Source of the DNA: Apoda limacodes
Taxonomy: Eukaryota; Arthropoda; Insecta; Lepidoptera; Limacodidae
Assembly: GCA_946406115.1 (NCBI GenBank)
Contig: OX291542.1
Location: forward strand, 36,785,321 to 36,849,320
Reading direction: 5' to 3'
Length of the DNA stretch: 64,000 nt
Shown: in pieces, positions 48,955 to 58,950 of the stretch
How positions within the stretch are numbered: position 1 is the stretch's first letter
Layout of the letters: each line of letters begins with the position of its first letter
The notes under the pieces: model-generated
The model's input: only the letters and a program-made list of their open reading frames with translations
What the model was told of the DNA's origin: nothing
The model's database searches: none
Program-made: the position numbers and the translations under genes

Positions 48955-49391
48955 TGACGGCGCAACTATGGAATAACCGATTCTAGAGTGCAATGAATCA
49001 CTCTAGCGAAGCGTTGTCGTGTCTATGGTATCGGGGCGATCATCTTTGGATTGGTTACTGGCAACACTGCATTTTGGCAGAAGTCACAAGTCAGTCTATT
49101 TTGGAACAGTCGCCCGAGCACCACGCTTACGTACGACGACTCGCTAAGGATCGGTGCGATCACGTGTCTTAACCTCGCAATTAGAACTGTTGTCTTTAGT
49201 TTGGTTATTTTAGAATGTTTAAGAATCATATTTCTGAAATTAGTGATTGTTAATTTATAGTAAAGTAAGTTTAGGTTATTTAGTGAAATTGTTTATTATA
49301 ACCTTATCATAGACACTTGCGTTTTCAATTAACTACTCTCGAAATGGAAACGACAGCTACTAATGAAGGTGCTGGCCCTACTCAGCCGACA
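48955..49391 (+). repeat. 3' LTR of gypsy element
   Basis: Matches the 5' LTR throughout apart from a 12-base extra segment (attggttactgg, about 49049-49060) and single-base differences (ggaat for ggaag, gtatc for gtagc, acagtcg for acggtcg, ggccc for ggtcc). No obvious polypurine tract precedes it. Confidence 0.92.
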
Positions 49392-49529
49392 TATTTTTAA
49401 GGTAGTATTCTTGTTTAAGGTATAATTATCGTTATCTATTATTAAATATGGAATTGAAACGAAAGTAAAGGCAAACTTTTAATTTATTATAGTCGGGTGG
49501 ACCAGAAAGGCGTACGATTTTAAAACCAC

Positions 49530-50345
49530 TCTTGCGTTTGTACCTTATGAGAGGGAGCTACGCGGGTGGTGGGGTTGAAAAGCTCAGTTCTCGGAAATTT
49601 AGTTGCGTTGGATCACTTCACCGTAGCGCAACGTGCATTCTGCGTTAAACATTATTACAAAAATGGCGATTCGTGCGCTATTGTTTGGCGTTTATTTCGG
49701 CGTGAGCTTGGATTACATGACCTAAATCAGTGTCCGAAGGAAAGTGTGATTCGATCGTGGATCATAAAGTTCGAAGTTACTGGTTCGACTCTCAACAAGA
49801 ACGGAAGACACAATAATAATAAAAGAAGTTAGAGCTTCAGTTCAACGTAATCCTGGTCTATCAACTCGCAAGCGATCAGCCGAACTTGTGGTATCCAGAA
49901 CATCTTTGCGTCGCATTTTGTTGAAACATCTGAAATTGCACCCGTATAAAATTCAACTTGTGCAGGAATTACAGCCAAATTATCCAATTTTAAGACTGTT
50001 GGAACGCTTTTAGAGTTTCAACAATATTCTGTTCTCCAGCAAAGCCCATTTTCACCTTAATAGACATGCCAATAAACAGAATAGCCGTAACTGGGCAGCA
50101 GAGAACCCACATGCAGAACATCAAAAGCCAGAGGCCGTTCGCCGAATGTAACCGTTTGGGTGGCCATGTCAGCGCACGGAATTATCGAATCCTATTTCTT
50201 TGAAAATCAACAAGGACAATCTGTCACTGTTAATTCTGACTGATACGATGAGGGCTTTTACTTTCCGCAACTGTGCCAGCAAATTTTACCAATTTGAGGT
50301 TCAGATTTGAGAAATGTTCGCAGGAACTTATGCTAGTCGTCGTTA
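49530..50345 (+). pseudogene. Decayed mariner-like transposase (DUF4817-type N-terminus)
   Basis: The N-terminal helix-turn-helix is well preserved: FTVAQRAFCVKHYYKNGDSC, AIVWRLFRRELGLHDLNQC, PKESVIRSWIIKFEVTGS. After a stop at 49830 the rest survives only as scattered pieces (ARGRSPNVTVWVAMSAHGI, SYFFENQQGQSVTVNSD, YDEGF and YFPQLCQQ) with many stops and frameshifts. The catalytic triad cannot be read. Confidence 0.75.
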
Positions 50346-50960
50346 CCTCGAAAAACAGATGGTGACTTGGCCCATAGTGCTAAAGAGACAGCCGATCTAC
50401 TGGGCAGTCTCTTTGCCTCAAACTGGAATATGAACGATGAAAGTGTTGTACCACTTACAATACCTTGGTGCGGTAAGACCATGCCGGAAATCTTCATAAC
50501 ACAGCGGGAAGTCCGGCGGGCGTTGCTCTCTCTAGACGTTCATAAGTCGACGGCAGCAGTGATGCTTAAACAGTGTGCTCCTGAGCTGTGTCCTGTACTT
50601 ACGCGCCTCTTTACACTCTACTACTACACTGGGTAATTTCCGTCTTCATTGAAGAATGCGAATGTGTCCAAAAGGCCGATACAACAGATCCATCGAATTA
50701 TAAACCTATCGCTATGAGCAACGCTGAGGTTGTGGAATGAGCTCCCTCCCAAGGTTTTCTCTAAGGACTACAGTATAGGCTTCAAGAAGAAGTTATTAGA
50801 TTGTTGAAGGGTCAGCAACGCTCGAGTGATGCTCCTAGTGTTGCAAGCGTCCATAGAGAGTGGTATCCGCTCACCATTAGGTGGACTGCAAGCTTGCCAC
50901 CTCAGCGGTATAAAAGAAGTCTATGCTTGATGTTTGTTTGCCCGATAAAATCTGGAATGA
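50346..50960 (+). pseudogene. LINE remnant with large internal deletion
   Basis: An N-terminal RT-flank piece (HSAKETADLLGSLFASNWN, ITQREVRRALLSLDVHKST, LKQCAPELCPVLTRLF) is followed, without the polymerase core, by a C-terminal piece (LWNELPPKVFSKDYS) and the 3' tail related to that at 19.97-20.2 kb (gttgcaagcgtccatagaga, complementary there). Several stops. Confidence 0.65.
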
Positions 50961-50974
50961 GGAAATTTAACGGA

Positions 50975-51180
50975 AAACCGACTTGGGTCAGTTAGAAGGC
51001 TGAAGTAGCAATGGGCAGGCCACATCACTCGTCACTCAAGTGGCAACCATGGAACGGAAGAGGCAGCGCGGAGGTGCATCCTAGCAGGTGGACAGATGAC
51101 CTGGTTTACTGCCGCTGGAAGCCAATGGTAGTGGGTGGTCAGAACATATAGGGGAGGCTTAAATTCAGCATCGTCATCTT
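50975..51180 (+). pseudogene. LINE C-terminal fragment of another family (RTE-like)
   Basis: Pieces AMGRPHHSS, QPWNGRGSAEVHPSRWTDDL and VYCRRWKPMVV with three-frame jumps resemble the C-terminal W-x-GH...RWTDD segment of endonuclease/RT proteins widespread in Lepidoptera. Too short for a firm family call. Confidence 0.55.
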
Positions 51181-51994
51181 GCGACTGATACGACGTTGAA
51201 CATTATATATTCATGTATCGTTAAAGTAACTAGATCATCTAATATTTAACTAGGTACCACAACGTAACATTTCGGTAAAGACGATTATAATAATTGCGTT
51301 CCTGAGATGAAATAAATTGAGGGCAAAGGTAACGAGGAAATAATAAGCGGGCTAGAAAGCGTGGGACTAATGAAAACGGGGAAAAAGTGAGAACACTCTT
51401 GTCCAGACCGATACGGACTTAAATAAAGGAAGTTAAATGAAAATTAATAAAGATAGAGACAGATGGGTAGGGTACATTTAAATAAAATAATGAACCTTAT
51501 AATGTGCCATCTTTAAATTTGTTAAGAGTGTGCCAATGCATGGCTTAGGTCAAGTTTAGTGTATCTAAAAGAATGCAAAAATATCGAAAAAGAAGTAATT
51601 TCGCGTTCCATTAATAATTTGAAAATAAAATGGGACTAAACGATTAAACGCGTTGTTTTTTGTCAAAATACATTTTTCCCGACGTTTCGGCTGACTGTTG
51701 TGTGTAGTGGTTATGACAAGTATCAAGACGCAGTGAGGGTAGTTTAACAGGACGCCTCCACTCGAAGCGAAAGATGCTAGGCACCGCCAGTCTACCCGTG
51801 GCCGAGGCTGGTCTTTTGCCAAATAACAACGTTTAATCCTGTTTTATTTTCAAAATAACTAAGGAATTGTTTAAAAATTACTACGTTAAATTCGTTGAAT
51901 GGTTTAGCTTAATCTTTAGATTTCAATTTTTTTTTGACGTATGTAGGTTTATTCACGATGTTTTCCTTCACTTTAGTGGTGTGAATAATCAATG
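51181..51994. other. Unassigned stretch with one dispersed repeat
   Basis: 51,650-51,845 contains acatttttcccgacgtttcg and ctccactcgaagcgaaagat, phrases of an abundant insect repeat (possibly Penelope-like ends, not established). No gene recognised in the remainder. Confidence 0.4.
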
Positions 51995-52271
51995 TACGGT
52001 CGCGGTCAGAAAATGTTTACCAGTTTTGAAATTAGATTCTATATCACACTTTTTTCATTAAGTCTAAAATGCCATATCAAGTTACTTATTACCTTTTAAA
52101 AGCTATTAAGCAAAATGACGCATCGAGAAAAACAACAAGAATAATTGATCACTCTTTGATAATGGAACTAATATCTTTATTTGTTGAAATGACATTTATC
52201 AAAAAATATTGTTTGAACGTCGTTTTGACAAGAGTAAAATTTTAAAAAAGATTTTTTCATAACGAAATAAA

Positions 52272-53327
52272 ATGGCAAGTTTAACCCTGGAGCAAAGGGC
52301 TGAAATAATTTTTCTCTTTGAAGATGGACATAGTATTAGTGCTATATCACGAGAACTCAATATATCGCGATTCACTGTGAGGTTTTGGATTAGGCGTCAT
52401 GGCGAAGAAGGGCAAATAACAGATCATAGAAATAATTCAGGACGACGACCGATACTAACCGCCGCGCAAATAACAGAAATCATTCGTCGTTACGAAGAGA
52501 ATGGTTTCACACCAACTAGTTATTTTGCTGCTTTATATGGTGTGAGTGCTCGGACGATCCGACGAGCTTTGCACAATGTTGGACTACACTACAGACACCA
52601 TGCTATTAAAGTGGAGCTGAAACCTCACCACAAAACAGCCCGGCTTATCTTTGCGCGACGACATCTCGATTTTGATTGGTCGAATACTATATTTACCGAT
52701 GAAAAAACTTTTAAATCAAGCCAAATCGGAAGATTAACTTTATGGCGCTACAATCGAACTCGGTATGATGAAGGTCATATTGTGCCTCAAAACGAGTCAG
52801 GTCGCATTACAGTAAACTTATGGGGGTGGATGAGCCTTGACGGCGTCGGAGAACTGGCGTCGTTAGAGAATAGGGCTACGGCCATTAATTATGTGTCGCT
52901 TTTGGAAGAAGTGATGCTGCCTACTGTGCGCGTAGTGTATCCTGTAACGGAATTCCGACACATTACTTACGTTCAAGATAATGCACGGATACACACAGCC
53001 CGTGCTACTATGGCGTGGTTCAACTTGCACCGTGACATTCGTCCCATTCAATGGCCCGCTCGGTCTGCTGATTTAAACCCTATTGAAAATTTATGGGGGC
53101 TTATGGTTCAACGCTGGGTCTGTCAAAATGAAAGAAACCCTCAAGCTCTTAGATCACACTGTCCTCAAGTATGGGATGATATCAGAGGTACTGATCTATG
53201 CACGCGTCTTTTTGCATCTATGCGACATAGACTAAGTGCCGTCATAGCTGCAGAGGGAGGTTATACTAGATATTTAATAAAGATTTTTGAAGTGTCTATT
53301 TTGTTATTTCTTCATATTCTTATTTAA
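52272..53327 (+). CDS. Tc1-like transposase, 351 aa, DD35E, intact
   Basis: Cut-and-paste transposase. Two N-terminal helix-turn-helix segments (residues about 5-45 with ISAISRELNISRFTVRFWI, and 64-105 with ITEIIRRYEENGF and YGVSARTIRRAL) are separated by an AT-hook-like NSGRRPIL. The catalytic triad is D143 (FTDEKTF), D236 (VQDNARIHTAR) and E272 (DLNPIENLWG), with 35 residues between the last two. A GWMSLDGVGEL block stands where Tc1 has its Gly-rich box. Length is usual for the superfamily. The ATG at 52272 is 11 bases after a stop-free A+T-rich leader and precedes the first helix by the normal distance. The last 20 residues are unusually hydrophobic. Confidence 0.93.
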   Translation: MASLTLEQRAEIIFLFEDGHSISAISRELNISRFTVRFWIRRHGEEGQITDHRNNSGRRPILTAAQITEIIRRYEENGFTPTSYFAALYGVSARTIRRALHNVGLHYRHHAIKVELKPHHKTARLIFARRHLDFDWSNTIFTDEKTFKSSQIGRLTLWRYNRTRYDEGHIVPQNESGRITVNLWGWMSLDGVGELASLENRATAINYVSLLEEVMLPTVRVVYPVTEFRHITYVQDNARIHTARATMAWFNLHRDIRPIQWPARSADLNPIENLWGLMVQRWVCQNERNPQALRSHCPQVWDDIRGTDLCTRLFASMRHRLSAVIAAEGGYTRYLIKIFEVSILLFLHILI

Positions 53328-53331
53328 AAAA

Positions 53332-53604
53332 CTAAAACATTAGTTTTTTCAAAGAAGGTTTTCTATATATTAAAACTTGATAATAGTCAGTCCATCTCCT
53401 AGAGCAGATGGGCGAACTCATGGCAATTCGGGCACGCCAATCATTTATGAAATTTCTATTTTCACCTACGTATGCTTGCAAGTCATTTTTAGAAATGAAC
53501 TCTAGTTTAGCTTCCATACTGCTTAGCAACAAAGTACGAGCCTGCCCTAATGTGAGATTTTTAGCACCTAATTTGCAACAGCAGAAATCACACTAATTTT
53601 TTTT
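53332..53604 (-). CDS. Convergent second reading frame inside the Tc1 element
   Basis: The minus-strand stop codon at 53332-53334 lies four bases from the transposase stop. The Met at 53532 gives 66 residues (MEAKLEFISKNDLQAYVGE, NRNFINDWRARIAMSSPIC). The frame is open further upstream (GAKNLTLGQARTLLLSS) to a possible acceptor TTAG near 53572, so it could be a terminal exon. The composition is protein-like and the frame sits wholly within the transposon. I do not recognise it. It may be a captured exon or a passenger gene. Confidence 0.35.
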
Positions 53605-53941
53605 TTATTTAAATATAAATATTAAACATTTCGATTGCTGTAAACATTTCGAGCTGCAAGTATCTAAATAGCTTTAAGTTAACAGCAATTCGTTTAATTT
53701 TTCTAACCCAGATTTTTTGACGGCACGTCATAGGTACAGTATTGTTTTTTTCATAGAAAATGGGACATTCATTAATAAAGGATCGCCATCCCTGTCCTAG
53801 AGCGATTGATTGTCATATTAGAAAAAAGATAATCTATGGTCAATCAAATTATTATGAAATAGACATTTAGAACTTGTGACTTAAATGTGTGCATGCAATT
53901 GTGATCCTTAAGGTGGTAAACATTTTTTGACCGCGACCATA

Positions 53942-55117
53942 CTCAAGAAATAAAGAAAATGACTCATTGTTAAACGCCAGGCTCGAACCTCCGCCATACA
54001 GTTTATTAACTTTAGCGTCGCAGTACATAGGTTTATGAAAATCTTTTATATATACATAAAATATCAATAGTTTCAGCAAGAAAAGTGACGTTCACAAAGT
54101 AAATACTAGAAGTAAAAATAAGCTGTTGGTGCATGATACACGTCTACACAAAATAAGTCACTCTTTTATGGGGCAATGTATACACTTTTACTACAAAGTT
54201 CCCAATAATATCTATCAATAAGTAAATTTAAATCTTTTATCAAACAAGTACTTTGTAAAAAAGCATACTACAATATTTCAGACTATGTAAATGATAAAAA
54301 TCCATGGGATTGAAGATGCTCAATTACAGGATGCAAAGGTAAACCAAATTAAAATGGAAATAATATAAAATTGTTCGTCTTAAAATTTTAATTTAATACA
54401 TTGATTGTATTTGTTTAGTTTTTTTTTTGTGTAATTGTATTATTTAAACGAGTAACTATCGAGTTTCTTGCCGGTTTCTTCTCAGTAGATATCAACTAAA
54501 TTGTGAACCGGATTTCAAAAAATAGTATTTCATAACTTTCAAATTTAAAACATTCAAAATTGTTTATAAAATCTTAATTTGAATAAAAAATAATGACTTT
54601 TGACTTATTTTATGACTTTCATACAACATTTAAAAAATACCGCAGAAGAGCGCTTAAGAAATAATGCTCTAAACAGTTCCTAAAGATAGGATTAGTCTGT
54701 GGCAAATAGAAGCTTCAGAAAATGCCGTGACAGCCTTGACAATCTGCGCTTAGTAATGTGACATAACAAGCATTTTAATATCCTCAAGTAAAAAGAAATA
54801 TTAATTTATTAAGGTGTAAGCGACTTTTAAAAAGTGCGGTGAGATCGCTATGCAAAAAAGTTTGTAAAAAAAATATGGCTAAAAGCGCGAGCATCTTATC
54901 TATTTAATACGAGTACGAGTGGTAGGACCGCATCAGTAATATAATAATCAAAGCGTAAGCATCTTTTTTTAAAAAGAGTGCTGGGATTATTAAATTGAGT
55001 GAGCAAGGACTGCAGAGATTAGTTAATAGAGCAAATTCAGGTAATTGACTTATCTGGGCTTTGAGAAGTAATACAAGGCAGGAAGGCCGTGACAGCCGAG
55101 GCCTTAACCTACAGCAC
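53942..55117. other. Unassigned stretch
   Basis: Contains gagtttcttgccggtttctt with ctcagtagat (54,460-54,490), a motif of an abundant lepidopteran repeat tail. The repeated gccgtgacagcc (54,724 and 55,086) brackets another probable insertion. No gene recognised. Confidence 0.45.
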
Positions 55118-56434
55118 CGACCGCCCAAGCAGCACACGAGGCTGCTTAATAGTCGAATAACGGATTGCCAAAACGCTTAAAGCCGAATAAGAAAGCTGCA
55201 TTAAGGCTGTATACGACCTTATACAGCTCTTATAACTCTTAAATGGGCACAAATTATTCAGCCTTGGGTTCACATAGCTGCTTAAGAGCTGTGTAGCAGA
55301 AATGTAACAGTGTTATAAAGGGTATCTACAGTACTTTGCGCTGCAATCCGACTGACTAAGAGATCACAAGTTACTCTTTATTCAGAAAATATTTCATATG
55401 TATGCTCTCATAATATTGTAAACCGCAAAACGCTACTTGCGGCCTGTGTAAAAATAAGTGAACAGCAAACTGGGTTTAAGCAAAATTAACCGTAACAAAA
55501 TGCATGTCCAACAAGGCAGCTAAGAGCTCTAGCTGCCTTGATGGACATAATATGCACTTTGTTACGTGAAGTGAATTGGAAACGAAACATGGTGGATAAT
55601 ATTCATATTCCCTGGTACTTACATCGTTTTACATATTAATAAAGAAAAATGAATTGGGAATTTAATTTTACTGACATTATACATATATATTATCTAAGAA
55701 AATTTTAATGCGCCATGAAAATATTTTGTTTTTAATTAGTTTTGTGATATAAATAAGCTTTGATGTAAACTATGACTAAACAATTTGTAGTGCTTTGAAA
55801 AAAATTATAAGATAAGAAGTTATTATTATGATATTAGGAAGTAAAAACTAATGCAATACATTCTATTTCTTGCACAAAACATCGTAAAGGTTGAAAAATC
55901 AGTCAGAATATTTTAAGGTTATAAAATAAAATGGTGGATGTATGTTAAGCAATAACGTGAATAGTTAAATCTCTTATATTCTTCAACGGGCTGTCTAATA
56001 GTTCACTAGTGTGCTGTTGTTCTACAAAAAACTGAATAAAATTACACATGTGAACTGTATACAGATATAAGCTGTTTTATTTACTTGTAATTGTTCACAA
56101 GCTCTACCTTTAGCCATGAAGTGAACAATTAGACAGTTATTATACCGACTCTTTAGGGATCGCATGGATAACTCCCATTTCAAAATTATCAAAGCGGTAT
56201 TATTTAGAACACCATTTTACGCGTGCGCAAACCTTACAAGTTGGATAGTAAGATATAATAATATATAATTAATATATTTATTACTTTTTATTGTAATATT
56301 AAATTGTACAACAACATAAACGCAATATTTCATCTTCAACATTAAAGGTTCGAAGTATATTTAAATCTATTCGACACAAGATCAAAATCAAATCGTTTAT
56401 TCAGAAACTAGATCTTTACCGGTTCTTTTTCACG

Positions 56435-56677
56435 TCATGTTTTCAAAATAAATATAATAGCACCAAGATTACTGGAAGAAGAACTTCGACACACATAATT
56501 GGTCGAATGTGCAACATCTTCTGAGCTATTAATATTTTTTACGGAACCATCCTGTTTTAAACTATTTGTCACGCTTTGCGTTACTTCCCGACTTGAAGGT
56601 TTTATTTCTTGTGCCTTTATAATTCTTTGATACTCTTTCAATAATTTTCTTCTAATGCCCCCTGTTCTTGCTTTCAA
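56435..56677 (-). pseudogene. N-terminal fragment of an unknown transposon protein
   Basis: Minus-strand 80-codon frame: KARTGGIRRKLLKEYQRIIK, AQEIKPSSREVTQSVTNS, SEDVAHSTNYVCRSSSSS. Upstream, MNSRNS followed by a stop suggests the true start was a few codons earlier. It is basic and then Ser-rich, like the N-termini of poorly described insect transposon proteins. The remainder is gone. Its position inside the TIR element suggests it belongs to it. Confidence 0.4.
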
Positions 56678-57199
56678 TTTTCACGAATTACGCGAATTCA
56701 TTTTAATATAAAGCAAATAAAATATTATACGTTGGTAATAATGGTCATTAACTAGTTACACTGACTGATTACAGTACCACATATGTTACTTTTATTCAGA
56801 TAACGTCGGATTTAAGGTACTTATGTGAACTATTATAAAATAGAAGCCGTTAAATGCTATACACTAGTGAGTCTCTAAGCAACTGTGAGGCATCTAGTGA
56901 ATGTTTAAATAGCCGCTATGCAGATACTATTAATTGCAGTATATAGGCTGATTATCGGTAGACATATTCAGGTATAAGTTGTAATATGGGCCACATATCG
57001 TCCATTATACAGCTATTCACTTCATAACAATTCACACGTGCCCCTTTAATAAGTCAGTGTAATAGGAGTTCACAAAATTCTTCTTAAACATCATTTGGCG
57101 TAATTTTATGCACTAAACAGGCCTTACTACGGCTTAGGCATTAGGAAAGGTTAGAAGCTGAATAGAGTCATTAAAAACATATCTTTTTGTCGGTCTTAA

Positions 57200-57620
57200 C
57201 CCGTTACGCGTCCTAGAGACCACAGTTGTCTCTAAGCGTTTTGTGTCGCGGGGGATTTTTTTCAGGACGACTTTTTTTATATTTTTTTATCAGAAATTGT
57301 TTTGGTAATTTGATCCGGCCGCCATTTATATTGCGCCATTTTGAGTTGGATTTTGGATTTTATTAACAGTAGCATAAAGTTCATTTTGACCCCTGGTAAT
57401 GTGCTATATATAAAAAACTATGTATTTTTTTATTAAATAAATTTATTATTACTTATTATATTTATCATAAACTTATTCTTATTACTTTTTTTTATACTGT
57501 ATATATTAGGGAACATACCTAAAAATAGATAAAGAGGAATAAACATAATAAAGTTATGTGTATGTCCGTTTGTACGCGGCAAGGGCGGATAATTTCCTTA
57601 GTATGGGGACGCTTGACGGG
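57200..57620. mobile_element. piggyBac-type MITE
   Basis: Flanked by TTAA on both sides (57196-57199 and 57621-57624). Ends cccgttacgcgtcc on the left and ggggacgcttgacggg on the right are inverted repeats with the CCC...GGG termini of piggyBac elements. 421 bp, no transposase. It interrupts the larger TIR element around it. Confidence 0.82.
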
Positions 57621-58094
57621 TTAATCAGCCTTAATACAGCTTTTAATTAGCTTTTGCTGTTTAAATATCACTGACCGCTTTTATGCAGCTGTAGCATCGC
57701 CAGTGTACTCTTAGAAGCGTCTCAATACGCACAGAGTTTCAAATAAGTCTAAAAGTGAGTAGTTATATAGATATCTGTGCTACTTGGGCTGTCGCATAAT
57801 TCATATTAACATTGTTGTTAGAATAAGGTTTGGTGTGTATTTTGTGACCAGTCGGAATATAGAGCTGATTAACGATTTTTTTTATTTTTTACTTTATTTA
57901 AATTCATTTCTATCACGCGCATACCTAACTACGATTAGGACTCCACCAGTTTACGTACTGTATGGTGGACGCCCACACACTCCCCCACCGCTCCGCCTCC
58001 CCGCAACGATGCTAACCATTTGGTGCGAGTTCATCTACTTATAATATTCTAAATACTTTGTATTCTATGTGTTTAGTCAAACTATATAAACAGA

Positions 58095-58950
58095 AAGTAC
58101 TCTAAATACCGGGGTTAGTAAATTTTATCTAAGTAAAACATTCCTTTATTTTTAAAAAGAAACAAATCTGCATTCAAAGTTTTTTGAAAAGTTTTTATCC
58201 ACCATGTTTCGTTTCCTTGCCACACTCGGGATTCAAACCGGCTAGAATTCGAAAAAATAACAGCCTATACTCTTATGGCACCAATAGATAGAGTCAATCA
58301 TAATAATCAAATCTCTCTAACAACATAATAAATTAAATCAAAGGAAAACAATAAAATCTTAACTCATTTTAATTAAACGAAAAAAAAAATCTAATCTTAT
58401 AAAGATAAAGAAAGATAAATAAAGTCTACATTACAAAAAAGTGCAAATTCTTTTCTTAATAGTCCTTTGTCATTTCGATAAATACATGACGTCAAAGATA
58501 TTTGTTAATAAAGTACTAACATAAGTAATCTGATGGACCTTTGAGTGCTTTATTTTCTCCATTGAATTTATAATTTGGATTTAATGGTTTTCCTTTCATT
58601 TAATTTACCATATTTGATCTTTATGATTGACTCTATTGATTGGTGGCATAAAAGTACAGAATAAAATTTTTCGGATTTAAGCGCCGTTCGATTCCCTAGT
58701 GTGGTAAGCGAGGTTTAAAAATCTTTGTTAGTGAGAATTAATCCTTATAATTGACTCTCTCGACTGATGCCTTAAAAGTACAGGCTGTCATTTTTTTGGA
58801 TTTTAGCCGATTAAATTTCCCGAGTGTGACAAGCAAGTTTTTGAAAAATTATCGTATGCAGATTTGTTTCTTTTTAAAAATAAAAGAATGTTTCCTTTAA
58901 GTAAAATTTGATTTCTCCAGTATTTAGAGTACTTTTCCTCCAGGTGGGGT
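58095..58950. repeat. Inverted-repeat array of tRNA-like modules
   Basis: The left arm (58095-58320) and right arm (58720-58950) are inverted relatives, sharing aaagtactctaaatac, atttttaaaaagaaacaaat and ctgcat in order. Each arm contains a module with a Pol III B-box-like sequence: minus strand ggtttgaatcccgagtgtgg near 58,225; plus strand gttcgattccctagtgtgg near 58,690; a degenerate plus-strand third near 58,815. The two plus-strand modules are about 125 bases apart. Compatible with tRNA-derived SINEs caught in a foldback element. No folded tRNA gene could be drawn. Confidence 0.5.

Larger units (their letters stand above)
43723..49391 (+). mobile_element. Nearly complete Ty3/gypsy LTR retrotransposon
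   Basis: A 5.7-kb element with LTRs at 43723-44147 and 48955-49391, TG...CA termini and a TATT target duplication. It has a gag leader, one long gag-pol frame with protease, RT, RNase H and integrase in gypsy order, and no envelope. The LTRs differ by four visible substitutions and one 12-bp indel, so insertion was recent. This copy looks defective in two places: a frameshift between the gag start and the main frame, and a shortened integrase core. Confidence 0.93.
51997..53939 (+). mobile_element. Complete Tc1/mariner transposon (DD35E)
   Basis: The left terminus cggtcgcggtcagaaaatgt and, inverted, the right terminus tggtcgcggtcaaaaaatgt pair for 26 bases with two mismatches, continuing ttacca. 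TA flanks both ends (51995-51996 and 53940-53941). The 1943-bp element carries an uninterrupted transposase and a second, convergent frame. Nothing visible prevents it from being active. Confidence 0.92.
55118..57794. mobile_element. Putative 2.7-kb DNA transposon with 19-bp inverted ends
   Basis: The left end cgaccgcccaagcagcaca is matched inverted by the right end (cgacagcccaagtagcaca), 17 of 19 positions. Subterminal motifs such as gctgcattaaggctg and, near the other end, agccttaatacagc recur in both flanks, as in many DNA transposons. Inside are a short minus-strand frame (56435-56677) and a nested piggyBac-type MITE. Target duplication was not found, so the superfamily is open. Confidence 0.5.

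Noticed and set aside
52863..53051. 62-codon minus-strand frame inside the transposase
   Set aside because: Antisense shadow of the Tc1-like transposase.
58190..58310. A true tRNA gene on the minus strand
   Set aside because: A B-box-like sequence is present but no acceptor, anticodon or D-arm pairing could be drawn; treated as a tRNA-like module only.
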